NCBI RefSeq assembly: GCF_006351925.1
Contig: NZ_CP040924.1
Span: 1,882,001 to 1,946,000 of the forward strand
From: Clostridium thermarum
GTDB lineage: Bacteria; Bacillota; Clostridia; Clostridiales; Clostridiaceae
Direction of reading: 5' to 3'
Length of the DNA stretch: 64,000 bases
The notes under the pieces were generated by a model. It did not search any database and had not been told where the DNA came from. It saw nothing but the letters and a program-made list of their open reading frames with translations. This document shows positions 28,289 to 37,028 of the stretch, piece by piece (the first letter of the stretch is position 1; every line of letters starts with the position of its first letter). Made by a program: the position numbers and the translations under genes.

Positions 28289-28831
28289 TCATTTCTTTTC
28301 TATAACTAACAGTTCTGGTGGGTTGTTATGTCTATTAAGAAAGGTGTGATGAAGGACGCCGTAGGTATTTTTGGGCAAGTTTTTTACAAAGTGAAGCAAA
28401 TGATTCTTTTCTAACTTGCCGGTGTCATGACCGGTATAAATTGCAATGGTTATAAGTCCATTTGGTTTTAAGAGCGTAAGTGAATCTTCAATGCTTAGTA
28501 AAGTACTTTTGTAGTTTGTAGTTATATTTTTATCCCCTCCGGGAAGAAAGCCTAAATTATACATGGCACAATCAATTTCTTCTCTTACATACTGGTGTAT
28601 TTTCTCATGAGAATCATTTATCAGAACAACATTTTCTCTATTATAATCTTTATATTTTAAAATGCATTGTTTTTGTATATCAAAAGAATATACCCTCTTA
28701 AAAAGTGAGGACAAAAAGTCTGTGTCATGTCCATTTCCCAGAGTAGCATCTATAGCTATATCGTAGCTCCTACAATAATTCTGTATAATGTTTTGAGCTA
28801 TATTACTAACATCATTTACATATCTAAACAT
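28289..28831 (-). CDS. mnmM: tRNA U34 methyltransferase MnmM (YtqB family)
   Basis: This 180-residue class I SAM methyltransferase has motif I as AIDATLGNGHDTDFLSSLF, the family block MYNLGFLPGGDKNITT and the C-terminal HTFLNRHNNPPELLVIEK. It matches the YtqB family, described as MnmM, which methylates 5-aminomethyl-2-thiouridine at tRNA wobble position 34 in Gram-positives. The family assignment is strong; the function is by homology. It lies 13 bases after rluB and probably shares its transcript. Confidence 0.85.
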   Translation of the reverse strand: MFRYVNDVSNIAQNIIQNYCRSYDIAIDATLGNGHDTDFLSSLFKRVYSFDIQKQCILKYKDYNRENVVLINDSHEKIHQYVREEIDCAMYNLGFLPGGDKNITTNYKSTLLSIEDSLTLLKPNGLITIAIYTGHDTGKLEKNHLLHFVKNLPKNTYGVLHHTFLNRHNNPPELLVIEKK

Positions 28832-28844
28832 AATATCCCCCGAA

Positions 28845-29555
28845 CTATAAATTTTTTAAGTAGTTGATTTCTTCAGCAGTGAGCTCACGCCATTTGCCTA
28901 AGGGAAGATTACCTAATGATATGTTGCCTACTTTCACCCTTTTCAGTTCAAGTACAGGATTACCAATTTTCTCACACATTCTTCTTATTTGGCGGTTTTT
29001 TCCCTCATGGATTACTATTTTTACAGTAGTGCTGTTTTTGCTGACACTTAAGATTTCAAGAGAAGCAGGAGCGGTTATATAGTCTCCAATATCTATACCG
29101 GTCTTAAAGCGCTGAATTTTATCTTCAGTTATTAAACCACGGACCAAGGCTACATAAACCTTATTGATTGCCTTGCGTGGATGTATGACTCTGTTATATA
29201 CATCTCCATCATTTGTCAGCAATAGTAGTCCTGAGGTATTATAATCTAGTCGTCCTATAGGATAAATTCTCTCCTCTACCTTAATTAAATCCAATACAGT
29301 AGGTCTGTTTTTTTCATCCTTTACCGTTGTTACATATCCAACGGGTTTATTCAAGGCTATGTATCTCATTCGCTCTTCCGGTTGAATTAGGACACCGTCC
29401 ACATAAATTTTATCACCAGTTGGATCAATGCGTGTTCCTAATTCAGTGATCACAACACCATTTACGGTTACTTTGCCCGCAAGGATAAGTTCTTCACATT
29501 TTCTGCGGGATGCAATTCCGCAGTGAGCCATATATTTTTGTAATCTCTCTTCCAT
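28845..29555 (-). CDS. rluB: 23S rRNA pseudouridine synthase, RluB type
   Basis: The 236-residue protein has an N-terminal S4 RNA-binding domain (ERLQKYMAHCGIASRRKCEELI) and an RsuA-type pseudouridine synthase domain with the catalytic aspartate in YPIGRLDYNTSGLLLLTNDG and the GKNRQIRRM block. This fits RluB/YtzG, which modifies the 23S rRNA near helix 80. I start at the ATG at 29555, preceded by TGGTGATT; a start at 29600 would add 15 residues without a ribosome binding site. RsuA-family specificity cannot be fixed from sequence alone. Confidence 0.9.
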   Translation of the reverse strand: MEERLQKYMAHCGIASRRKCEELILAGKVTVNGVVITELGTRIDPTGDKIYVDGVLIQPEERMRYIALNKPVGYVTTVKDEKNRPTVLDLIKVEERIYPIGRLDYNTSGLLLLTNDGDVYNRVIHPRKAINKVYVALVRGLITEDKIQRFKTGIDIGDYITAPASLEILSVSKNSTTVKIVIHEGKNRQIRRMCEKIGNPVLELKRVKVGNISLGNLPLGKWRELTAEEINYLKNL

Positions 29556-29626
29556 TAAAATCACCAAATTTTTATATATTTTGTTTATACTTCTGTTCAT
29601 TACATAAGGGTCTGTATATTTATTAA

Positions 29627-29883
29627 TTATTGTTTTGTAAAAACAAAGAAAGCAGAAATGGCATTCTCTTCTAGGTTTACTAGTACATAGGTGAAGTATT
29701 TTTCCTTTCTTTTATAAAAAAGTAAGCCAGGATTAATATAAATTGTATCTCAAAAGCTTCATAACAAATTAAATCTCCACTATGGATTATCATATCAACC
29801 TTGGGCAGTTTTTTCAAGAATTCCATCAGAATATTAATATTGTTTAGTTTTACGTGAGTATCTGACAATACCGCTATTTTCAT
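29627..29883 (-). pseudogene. Broken YfcE/MJ0936-family metallophosphoesterase
   Basis: The first 45 codons from ATG 29883 match the YfcE phosphodiesterases: MKIAVLSDTHV with its metal ligands and IIHSGDLICYEAFE. The frame then leaves the family and stops at 29680. In another frame the family's C-terminal block continues from about 29737 (INPGLLFYKRKEKYFTYVLV) to a stop at 29627. The middle of about 70 residues, which should hold the GNCD and GHTH metal ligands, is gone. An internal deletion with a frame change explains this. The product cannot be an active enzyme. Confidence 0.8.
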
Positions 29884-30004
29884 GCTATTACCTCAACGAG
29901 CTTTCCAATTACTTGTAGTATGATATATTAGTTTTCTTTATTGACACTAATAATATAACATAAAAAAACAATAAAATATAAAAATATATATGGAGGTGTT
30001 AGTG

Positions 30005-30616
30005 ATGAAGAAAATTTTCACTTTATCAGTTTTATTTCTATCAATTTTCACTGTAGAAGTATTTGCACAACCGGTAGTTTATACTGTTAAGGCCGGTGAT
30101 TCCATGTGGAAAATAGCAACTAAATATGAAGTTGGAGTAAGTGAGATTATAGCAGCTAATCCAACCATTAAGAATCCCTCAATGATTTATCCAGGACAAA
30201 AGCTAACAGTACCAACTATTGATGATATCAAAGCTAAGGAAGCTGAAGTCGTTAGATTAGTCAATGTTGAAAGAAATAAAAAAGGTTTAGCACCATTAAA
30301 AGCCAATTGGCAGTTAGCTAGAGTTGCGCGATATAAGTCACAGGACATGATAAATAAAAATTATTTTTCCCATACTTCACCTACCTATGGATCTCCTTTT
30401 AATATGATGGAAACATTTGGTATACGCTTCTCTGCAGCCGGTGAAAACATAGCAATGGGACAAAAAACTCCGGCAGAAGTTGTAACTGCTTGGATGAACT
30501 CTCCAGGACATAGAGCCAATATATTAAGTCCAACTTACAATCAGATTGGCGTAGGCCTTGCCACCAGCAGTTCAGGGAAAACCTACTGGACACAAATGTT
30601 TATAAAAACAATGTAA
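30005..30616 (+). CDS. Secreted LysM-CAP (SCP) domain protein, YkwD type
   Basis: The 203-residue protein begins with a signal peptide (KK, then a hydrophobic core to about 20, cleavage after VFA). A LysM peptidoglycan-binding domain follows (YTVKAGDSMWKIATKYEV to LTVP). The rest is a CAP/SCP domain (LVNVERNKKGLAPL, HTSPTYGSPF, AAGENIA, WMNSPGHRANILSPTYNQIGVGLA). CAP proteins of this type occur in spores and cell walls of Firmicutes; the activity is unknown. I start at ATG 30005 after GGAGGTG; an ATG at 29990 overlaps that site. Confidence 0.9.
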   Translation: MKKIFTLSVLFLSIFTVEVFAQPVVYTVKAGDSMWKIATKYEVGVSEIIAANPTIKNPSMIYPGQKLTVPTIDDIKAKEAEVVRLVNVERNKKGLAPLKANWQLARVARYKSQDMINKNYFSHTSPTYGSPFNMMETFGIRFSAAGENIAMGQKTPAEVVTAWMNSPGHRANILSPTYNQIGVGLATSSSGKTYWTQMFIKTM

Positions 30617-30622
30617 CAATAA

Positions 30623-30659
30623 AAAAATAACAGGGAGGAGTTTGTCCCCTGTTATTTTT
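30623..30659. terminator. Bidirectional terminator
   Basis: The arms 30623-30635 and 30647-30659 pair fully with an 11-base loop, A-rich before and T-rich after. It serves the LysM-CAP gene and the aro operon end. Confidence 0.9.
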
Positions 30660-31086
30660 GCTTTATATGGAGCATGGCCTCAAGTGCCAAAACATAGCCC
30701 TTTAGTCCAAAGCCACTGATTATGCCGACCGCTGCAGGTGCAGTGACAGATTTACTTCTAAATTCATCCCTTGCATGAATGTTACTTATATGTACCTCAA
30801 TAGTAGGGATCATTACTGCTTTTAGTGCATCATATATTGCATAACTGTAGTGTGTGTAGGCACCGGGGTTAATTATTATTCCGTCATAGCTGTCATAAGC
30901 ACCATGAATGAAATTGATAAGCTCGCCTTCTATATTACTTTGAACTATGGTTACAGAAATATTTCTTTTGCTGGCTTCCTCAGCAACTAAATTACATAAG
31001 TCCTCATAGCTCTCAGAGCCATAGATGCTTTTTTCTCTGATACCCAATAGGTTTATATTTGGACCATTTATAACTAATACTTTCAT
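30652..31086 (-). CDS. aroQ: 3-Dehydroquinate dehydratase, type II
   Basis: AroQ converts 3-dehydroquinate to 3-dehydroshikimate. The 144-residue protein is a type II enzyme: VINGPNINLLGIREKSIYG at the start, IIINPGAYTHYSYAI, EVHISNIHARDEFR and the C-terminal ISGFGLKGYVLAL. I start at ATG 31086, which overlaps the aroK stop as ATGA and follows AAGGAAAGGGG; a start at 31107 would add seven residues. It is the last gene of the aro operon. Confidence 0.95.
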   Translation of the reverse strand: MKVLVINGPNINLLGIREKSIYGSESYEDLCNLVAEEASKRNISVTIVQSNIEGELINFIHGAYDSYDGIIINPGAYTHYSYAIYDALKAVMIPTIEVHISNIHARDEFRSKSVTAPAAVGIISGFGLKGYVLALEAMLHIKQK

Positions 31087-31598
31087 AACAGTCCCCTTTC
31101 CTTGCAAATTAAATAAAGTTTATTTAAAGTAGCCTTAAGCTTGCAATCATTTGAAACCTCTATATCACTATACTTTTTATATAAGTCAATTCTCTCTGCA
31201 TACAGTTTTAAAAGATTCTCTTTCTTCGTTGAAAGCAGAGGACGTGAAGCTATATCGATATCTTTAAGAATCTTCTCCGGTGACCTGTTTATAAAAATTA
31301 TAAATCCATGTTTTCTTAAGGACTCTATGTTTTTTTCTCTTTTGACTATGCCGCCTCCAGTTGAAATAACCGTAGAGGTTTTGTGCTCCAGCTCTTCAAT
31401 AACGTTTGATTCTATATCTCTGAAATAATCTTCTCCTGACTGAAAAATCTCGTGGATAGACTTTCTGGTTCGTTCTTCTATTAATATATCAACATCGATA
31501 AAATTCCAATTAATCCTGGCAGAGAGTTTCCTTCCTATTGTACTTTTTCCACAACCAGGCATACCGATTAAAACTATATTACTCTTTTTCAACTCCAT
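31083..31598 (-). CDS. aroK: Shikimate kinase
   Basis: AroK phosphorylates shikimate. The 171-residue protein has the P-loop GMPGCGKSTIGRKLS, the DVD shikimate-binding segment (NFIDVDILIEERT), STGGGIVKRE and the lid arginine in SRPLLSTKK. It overlaps aroE by one base at its start and aroQ by four at its end, so it is tightly coupled in the operon. Confidence 0.94.
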   Translation of the reverse strand: MELKKSNIVLIGMPGCGKSTIGRKLSARINWNFIDVDILIEERTRKSIHEIFQSGEDYFRDIESNVIEELEHKTSTVISTGGGIVKREKNIESLRKHGFIIFINRSPEKILKDIDIASRPLLSTKKENLLKLYAERIDLYKKYSDIEVSNDCKLKATLNKLYLICKERGLL

Positions 31599-32407
31599 TA
31601 TATACCTCTTTTAGATAATTCATTATAAAGCTTTTCTAATAAATCATCTGAAACCAAAATATTGTTCCAGATAGCCTGAGCATGCACCGCTTGCCCTATG
31701 AGCATCAGCAATCCATTACAATGCTTTATACCACACTGCTCAGCAAAAGACAGTAACTTTGTTTTCATAGGATTGTATATCAAATCAAAAATAAAAGAAA
31801 AACCTTTCACAAAATCACAGGATACCGGACTTTGGTCAATATTGGGACTCATACCCGCCGGAGTACAATTTATCAATAGATCTTTTTTCTCAACAGCAGA
31901 TAATTGATTATAGGTTAAGAGATTAAGGTTCTTATACATAGAATTTACAACTTTACTCTTATCCCTTACTACAATTGTTATATCAGTGCAACCACTGTCT
32001 TTCAAGTATTGAAAAACTGCAGCAGAAGCACCTCCACTGCCAAGAATAATTGCTGAGGCATCTTTTAAGTTTATATTGTGTCTTTTGAAAGTCATATCGA
32101 TGCCGTAATAGTCTGTATTATAGCCATAGAAGACATTATCCACAATGTTTACTGTATTAACTGCACCTATAGCTTTGGCTTCTTCTGCTATAAAGTCTAA
32201 ATACTGCGTTATTTCTATCTTGTAAGGAATAGTAATATTAAAACCTTTAAGCTTTGTGTTTTTTACGAATTCTCCTATTTGGTGGCGGTTCAACTCATAT
32301 AACTGGTAGTCACCATCAAGGTTGCAATATTCAAAGATAAGCTGATGTATCAAAGGTGAAATGCTGTGGCCTAATTTTTCGCCTATTAGTCCATAGGATT
32401 GTTTCAT
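31598..32407 (-). CDS. aroE: Shikimate dehydrogenase
   Basis: AroE reduces 3-dehydroshikimate with NADPH. The 269-residue protein starts with YGLIGEKLGHSISPLIHQLIF, keeps the catalytic lysine region FNITIPYKIEITQYLD, the AIGAVNTV motif, the NADP loop ILGSGGASAAV and the C-terminal GLLMLIGQAVHAQAIW. GAGGTAT precedes the ATG. Related clostridia often have this gene fused to chorismate mutase; here the two are separate, 20 bases apart. Confidence 0.95.
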   Translation of the reverse strand: MKQSYGLIGEKLGHSISPLIHQLIFEYCNLDGDYQLYELNRHQIGEFVKNTKLKGFNITIPYKIEITQYLDFIAEEAKAIGAVNTVNIVDNVFYGYNTDYYGIDMTFKRHNINLKDASAIILGSGGASAAVFQYLKDSGCTDITIVVRDKSKVVNSMYKNLNLLTYNQLSAVEKKDLLINCTPAGMSPNIDQSPVSCDFVKGFSFIFDLIYNPMKTKLLSFAEQCGIKHCNGLLMLIGQAVHAQAIWNNILVSDDLLEKLYNELSKRGI

Positions 32408-32427
32408 ATCTATACCTCACTATAAAT

Positions 32428-32691
32428 TTAAAAACTTGCCTGTAGTTTTTTACTTTCATCCATAATAGTCTGTAATATATTCCTTATATATATTTCATAA
32501 TACTTGTTTTCTACAAGACTTAAGTTATTTTGAAGCACTTGCTGTTCTCTATCTTCATTTAAGATAGGTAGATCTCTTTCTTTCTTATATTGGCCGACCT
32601 TTAAACAGATCTCCAATCTTTTTTCCATTAGCTTAACAACTTCTTTATCAATAGCGTCTATTTCATCCCTATATGCTTTTAATTCATCCAA
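32428..32691 (-). CDS. Chorismate mutase, AroQ class
   Basis: This small all-helical enzyme converts chorismate to prephenate. The 87 residues show the AroQ-fold pattern: LDELKAYRDEIDAIDKEVVKLMEKRLEI (with the N-terminal Arg), VGQYKKERDLPILNEDREQQVL (Lys, Asp-Arg and Glu of the active site) and a last helix. I favour the TTG at 32691, with GAGGTG six bases upstream. The GTG at 32700 is itself part of that GAGGTG and would add three residues. It is a free-standing form, not fused to prephenate dehydratase. Confidence 0.88.
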   Translation of the reverse strand: MDELKAYRDEIDAIDKEVVKLMEKRLEICLKVGQYKKERDLPILNEDREQQVLQNNLSLVENKYYEIYIRNILQTIMDESKKLQASF

Positions 32692-32715
32692 TTGTTTCAC
32701 CTCGTTAAAGTATAA

Positions 32716-33987
32716 TTAGAACTCTTTTACTTGTCCTCCTAAGTCAGTAAAATCAGAATAAAAATGGGGGTAAGATTTTTCAACAGCCTTATAATCCTCA
32801 ATAATCACAGGTTCCTCGGCCCTCATTGATGCAATAGTCATTGCCATGACTATTCTATGATCATTCCAGGAACTAACTATTCCTCCCTTTAATGATTTTA
32901 CACCGTTGATAATCAATGAGTCTTCCTTTTCTGTAATATCAGCACCTAGCTTATTAAGTTCTGTACTGATGGCTTGCAGTCTGTCACATTCCTTTATTCT
33001 TAGCCTTGCGGCATTATATATGATTGTCTGCCCTTCACTTAGTGCTGCCAGTACTGTAAGTATGGGAACTAAGTCAGGCACCTGGGATGCGTCAATATCA
33101 GTACCTTTTAAGGCGGATTTCTCAGCTAATACACCCTTTTCTGTTACGGTTATTTTACCGCCCATTAATTTTCCAATATCAACAATTGCCTTATCCCCTT
33201 GCAGAGAAGCCATTTTCAGATTTGTGCAGAGCACACTTCCGTTCAGCAATCCTCCTGCAATAAAGAAGGCAGCTTGAGAAAAGTCCCCCTCTACAGAATA
33301 ATTCTTTGCACAATAGCGTTGTTTTCCTCTTACAATAAATGATTTGTAGTCCTTGTTGACAATTGAAACACCAAAATCTTTCAGAACATCTATGGTTAAA
33401 TCAACATATGGTCGAGATTCCAAATTGCCATCAATAACAATAGTTGAATCTTCATCCAGGAGAGGAAGGGCAAACATGAGTCCACTAATAAATTGCGAAC
33501 TGACATTGCCTTTAATGTTAAACACACCAGGCTTGATCTTACCGCAAAGCTCTAGAGGGAGCAGGCCGTTGTTATTTTTATAGTAGAGCTGTTGATTATC
33601 AAAGATTTTGTAGTAAGGAGTAAGAGGCCTTTCTACTAACTTACCTCTCCCATTAAAGGTCACTTTTTCATCCTGCAGTAACGCAATGGGTATCAAGAAT
33701 CTTAAAGTTGAGCCGCTTTCGTCACAGAAGAGCTCTTTCCCGGAGCAGTTTAACTTAGGAGTTCCGGTGACCTCAATACTATTTTTACTTGTGAAAAACT
33801 TTGCTCCTAAGGATTCCAACACTTCAGTAGTAGCTTTAATATCTCTGGATAAGTTGATATTTTCAACAGTACTATTCCCTTGAGACAACGCTGCACAGAT
33901 TAGTGCTCTATGACCTATGCTCTTTGATGAAGGAACTTTTACGGTGCCCTGGAGGTAACTGCCGGGTCTTATTTCAATACTACTCAT
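32716..33987 (-). CDS. aroA: EPSP synthase (3-phosphoshikimate 1-carboxyvinyltransferase)
   Basis: AroA joins shikimate-3-phosphate with phosphoenolpyruvate. The 423-residue protein has the KVPSSKSIGHRALICAAL start, ESGSTLRFLIPIALL (family block around the GN/GST-R region), RLRIKECDRLQAI and the C-terminal WNDHRIVMAMTIAS. It overlaps aroB by eight bases, and AAGGAG lies inside the end of aroB. Its own end is only 24 bases from the chorismate mutase start, where aroC would be expected in related operons. Confidence 0.96.
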   Translation of the reverse strand: MSSIEIRPGSYLQGTVKVPSSKSIGHRALICAALSQGNSTVENINLSRDIKATTEVLESLGAKFFTSKNSIEVTGTPKLNCSGKELFCDESGSTLRFLIPIALLQDEKVTFNGRGKLVERPLTPYYKIFDNQQLYYKNNNGLLPLELCGKIKPGVFNIKGNVSSQFISGLMFALPLLDEDSTIVIDGNLESRPYVDLTIDVLKDFGVSIVNKDYKSFIVRGKQRYCAKNYSVEGDFSQAAFFIAGGLLNGSVLCTNLKMASLQGDKAIVDIGKLMGGKITVTEKGVLAEKSALKGTDIDASQVPDLVPILTVLAALSEGQTIIYNAARLRIKECDRLQAISTELNKLGADITEKEDSLIINGVKSLKGGIVSSWNDHRIVMAMTIASMRAEEPVIIEDYKAVEKSYPHFYSDFTDLGGQVKEF

Positions 33988-35062
33988 TGCACTCAGCTCC
34001 TTTTTTTAAGAAGATAGAAACATCCTGCAATTTAACCTTATTTATATATGCATTGCCGATGTCCTTAATGAGAATGAAGTTTAGACCATCATCAAAGACC
34101 TTTTTATCATTTTTTATTATTTCCAATAGCTCATCTACATTAACAGGAGCTTTATAGGGAAGATGATACTGCTGTAGAATAGCTTTTATTTTTTCATTGC
34201 AGCCTGGGGCAGTCAAGCCTAATTGTTCCCCAATACCGCTGATACAGTACATACCGATTGCTACTGCCTCGCCATGGGTATAGGTTTTATATTCATAATA
34301 AGCTTCAATCCCATGACCTATGGTGTGGCCAAAGTTTAACAGCATTCTTTCACCGATGTCTTTTTCATCTTTTTCTACTATTTCTTTTTTTATAAGACAG
34401 CAGGTTGAAATGATATATTCTATATTAGCCATAATTTCTTCTTTTGTTTTATAGCTCATAAGGTTGTTAAAGAGCTGTGAATCCTTTATGAGTCCGTATT
34501 TAATTACCTCTGCCATTCCGTCAAAGAAAAATCTATCTTCCAGGCTTCTTAATACTTCCGGGTCTATCAAAACTGCATGGGGATGATAAAAGCTCCCTAT
34601 AAGATTTTTTCCCCTCTCAAGGTTTACAGCTACCTTTCCGCCTATGCTGCTGTCAACTTGGGCTATGACGGAGGTGGGAATTTGTATATATTTTATCCCC
34701 CTTAGGAAGGTAGCTGCGGCGAAGCCTGTAATATCTCCTATTACACCACCGCCTAAGGCAACAAGTAAAGTATCTCTATTGGCAGAATAGTCCAAAAGTT
34801 TGTTGTAGATATACTCCAGTGATTGCAAGCTTTTACTTTCCTCACCGGGCTTTAATACAATAAACTGCACGTCAAAACCTCCATCTATGAGATTTGCCTT
34901 AACAACACTACCATAGTTTTTATCTACATTAGAATCGGTGATAATAATAACTTTTTTAGTTTTAAATAAATGAGATATGATCTCAGAAATCTTATTTAGC
35001 AGATGAGCTTCAATAAAAATATTATATTGATGCTGCGGTAAATTCAGGTCAATTTGAAACAT
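33980..35062 (-). CDS. aroB: 3-Dehydroquinate synthase
   Basis: AroB closes DAHP to 3-dehydroquinate using NAD and a metal ion. The 360-residue protein has LVALGGGVIGDITGFAAATFLRGI, PTSVIAQVDSSIGGKVAVNL, and the metal ligands in LLNFGHTIGHGIEAY and THGEAVAIGM. Its ATG overlaps the tyrA stop as TAATG. The end overlaps aroA by eight bases. Confidence 0.96.
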   Translation of the reverse strand: MFQIDLNLPQHQYNIFIEAHLLNKISEIISHLFKTKKVIIITDSNVDKNYGSVVKANLIDGGFDVQFIVLKPGEESKSLQSLEYIYNKLLDYSANRDTLLVALGGGVIGDITGFAAATFLRGIKYIQIPTSVIAQVDSSIGGKVAVNLERGKNLIGSFYHPHAVLIDPEVLRSLEDRFFFDGMAEVIKYGLIKDSQLFNNLMSYKTKEEIMANIEYIISTCCLIKKEIVEKDEKDIGERMLLNFGHTIGHGIEAYYEYKTYTHGEAVAIGMYCISGIGEQLGLTAPGCNEKIKAILQQYHLPYKAPVNVDELLEIIKNDKKVFDDGLNFILIKDIGNAYINKVKLQDVSIFLKKGAECNE

Positions 35063-35913
35063 TACCCTATCCCCTTTCTCCTGCGCCTGGCTTGTTCAAA
35101 ATAATTCATTAGCTTAGCATCGTCGTCATTAGCAATGGAATTTCTCATTTGACTTAAAGATTCTATGAAAGAATCCAGCGCAATTGTGACATTTTTCTTA
35201 TTGAGCTTTAATAGTTCCAGCCAAAGGTTACTATTAATGTCTGCTACCCTTGTAGCATCCCTATAACTTCCTCCCACTAAACCAGCCAGATCCTTTTCAG
35301 TACTAAAACAATTTATCAGTGAAACTGCGGCCAAATGGGGAAGATGACTTGTATATGCTATTAACCTGTCATGTTCTTCTGGTGAAAGTAATATAGGTTT
35401 TTTGCAGCCTAAGGCTAATATCATAGCCTCCAGATGCTTCAGAGCATCTCTATTAGTATTTTCCGTAGGTGTAAGAATATAATTAGCATTATAAAAAATT
35501 GCCTTATCTGCACTGCTAAACCCTGAGCTTTCTTTTCCGGCCATTGGGTGCCCGCCGATAAATTCTAAATCCTTACGAAGAAAATTACTGAGTTTTTGAA
35601 TTATACCGCTCTTTAACCCACAGGTATCAGTTATCAAAGAGCCTCTTTTAAAACTCTGCATATTATTCAAAATAAACTTAACAGTATCTTCAGGGTAAAG
35701 AGCTATAATTATAAGATCGCTTTCTTCTAAAGGTGAGTTGATATCCCCTTTAAATTTATCAATTATACCACTATTTTCTGCGGCTCTGATTGTTTGCTCA
35801 TCTTTATCTATAGCCCATAATCTATTAGGTTTTAAATCTCTCAAGGCCATAGCCAGAGAGCCGCCTATTAATCCAAGACCTACAACTGTTATTTTAAAGT
35901 CACTGATATCCAT
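35062..35913 (-). CDS. tyrA: Prephenate dehydrogenase
   Basis: TyrA oxidatively decarboxylates prephenate to 4-hydroxyphenylpyruvate, the precursor of tyrosine. The 283-residue protein has the NAD loop VVGLGLIGGSLAMAL, the GGHPMAGKESSGF motif and the DRLIAYTSHLPHLAA block with the catalytic histidine. No ACT domain follows, so feedback through one is absent; control may instead act at AroF and by attenuation. GGAG precedes the ATG; it lies four bases after aroF. Confidence 0.94.
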   Translation of the reverse strand: MDISDFKITVVGLGLIGGSLAMALRDLKPNRLWAIDKDEQTIRAAENSGIIDKFKGDINSPLEESDLIIIALYPEDTVKFILNNMQSFKRGSLITDTCGLKSGIIQKLSNFLRKDLEFIGGHPMAGKESSGFSSADKAIFYNANYILTPTENTNRDALKHLEAMILALGCKKPILLSPEEHDRLIAYTSHLPHLAAVSLINCFSTEKDLAGLVGGSYRDATRVADINSNLWLELLKLNKKNVTIALDSFIESLSQMRNSIANDDDAKLMNYFEQARRRRKGIG

Positions 35914-35917
35914 AATA

Positions 35918-36937
35918 TTACTCCTGAAATTCTTTATTCAAGAATCCAGACATCTGTTTTATGGATTCCATTAAGTGATTGAATTTATCGGGCTTTATAG
36001 ATTGTTCTCCGTCACTTAAGGCATTTATGGGGTCATGATGAACTTCTACAGCTATACCATCAGCGCCTACCGCAAGAGCTGCCTTAGATAGGGGTTCAAC
36101 CATCCACCATTTACCGCTGGCATGACTTGGATCAACTATTACCGGCAAATGGCTTAACTTTTTAATTACCAGTACTGCGCTTAAGTCCAGCGTATTTCTG
36201 GTGTAGGTTTCGAAGGTTCTGATCCCCCTTTCACAGAGAATTACATTTTCATTTCCTTCTGACATTATATATTCAGCTGACATTAATAGTTCTTCAATGG
36301 TAGCACTTAAACCTCTCTTAAGAAGAATAGGCTTATCGGTTTTTCCTACTTCTCTTAATAGATCAAAGTTCTGCATGTTTCTAGCTCCTATTTGAATTAT
36401 ATCCACATAGGGCAGAGCTGACTCTATTTGATGGGCAGCCATTATTTCTGTTACTACCGGCAGACCTGTTAAATCACTGGCCTTCTTTAACAGTTTTAAC
36501 CCTTCTTCTTTTAAGCCTTGAAAGCTGTATGGGGATGTTCTAGGCTTATAGGCCCCCCCTCTTAGAAAAGTTGCTCCTGATTTTTTTACAGCTTTTGCTA
36601 TGGTCAAAAGCTGTTCTTCACTTTCTACTGAGCAAGGACCTGCAATAACTGTTAGTTTATTTCCCCCTATAAGCTTACCTTTTACATTAACAACCGTATC
36701 CGTTGGTTTAAAGAATCTGCTGGCTCTTTTGTATGGGCTTTGAATCCTCATGGCTCTCTCTACACAATCTTCAACCTCAAAAACTCCTGTATCTATTCTG
36801 CTTGTATCCCCAACCACTCCGAGAATACAACAACTTTCTCCTTGACTCATATGAACTTTGCAACCCAAATTTTCAATTCTCCTTTTGATTCTCTCAATGT
36901 CCTCAGCATTCGCATCTTTTTTCATAATTATAACCAT
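35918..36937 (-). CDS. aroF: DAHP synthase (3-deoxy-7-phosphoheptulonate synthase), type I-beta
   Basis: This enzyme condenses phosphoenolpyruvate with erythrose-4-phosphate, the committed step to aromatic amino acids. The 339-residue protein has an N-terminal ferredoxin-like regulatory domain (about 1-70), which in the Thermotoga enzyme binds Tyr and Phe. The catalytic barrel follows: IAGPCSVESEEQLL, FLRGGAYKPRTSPYSFQG, RNMQNFDLLREVGK and DPSHASGK. I start at ATG 36937, with AGGAG seven bases upstream; a GTG at 36946 overlaps that site. It is the first structural gene of the aro operon, behind an attenuator-like leader. Confidence 0.95.
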   Translation of the reverse strand: MVIIMKKDANAEDIERIKRRIENLGCKVHMSQGESCCILGVVGDTSRIDTGVFEVEDCVERAMRIQSPYKRASRFFKPTDTVVNVKGKLIGGNKLTVIAGPCSVESEEQLLTIAKAVKKSGATFLRGGAYKPRTSPYSFQGLKEEGLKLLKKASDLTGLPVVTEIMAAHQIESALPYVDIIQIGARNMQNFDLLREVGKTDKPILLKRGLSATIEELLMSAEYIMSEGNENVILCERGIRTFETYTRNTLDLSAVLVIKKLSHLPVIVDPSHASGKWWMVEPLSKAALAVGADGIAVEVHHDPINALSDGEQSIKPDKFNHLMESIKQMSGFLNKEFQE

Positions 36938-36962
36938 ATAACTCACTCCTTTTTTGTAATAA

Positions 36963-36986
36963 AAAAAGACCCAAATGAGTCCTTTT
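36963..36986 (-). terminator. Leader terminator of the aro operon (attenuator)
   Basis: On the minus strand, AAAAGGACTC (36986-36977), a four-base loop and GGGTCTTTTT (36972-36963) form a ten-pair stem with two G-U pairs, followed by more T. It ends about 24 bases before the aroF start and well downstream of the promoter, so it can only act on the leader transcript. Confidence 0.82.
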
Positions 36987-37016
36987 CTTTTTTGGTATTA
37001 TGAAGTTGACCCATTT
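36973..37016 (-). promoter_or_regulatory. Candidate antiterminator of the aro leader
   Basis: On the minus strand, AAATGGGTC (37016-37008) can pair with GACTCATTT (36981-36973), nine pairs with one G-U. The second strand is the upper 5' arm plus the loop of the terminator, so the two hairpins exclude each other. Confidence 0.6.
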
Positions 37017-37028
37017 TACATGAAAATA

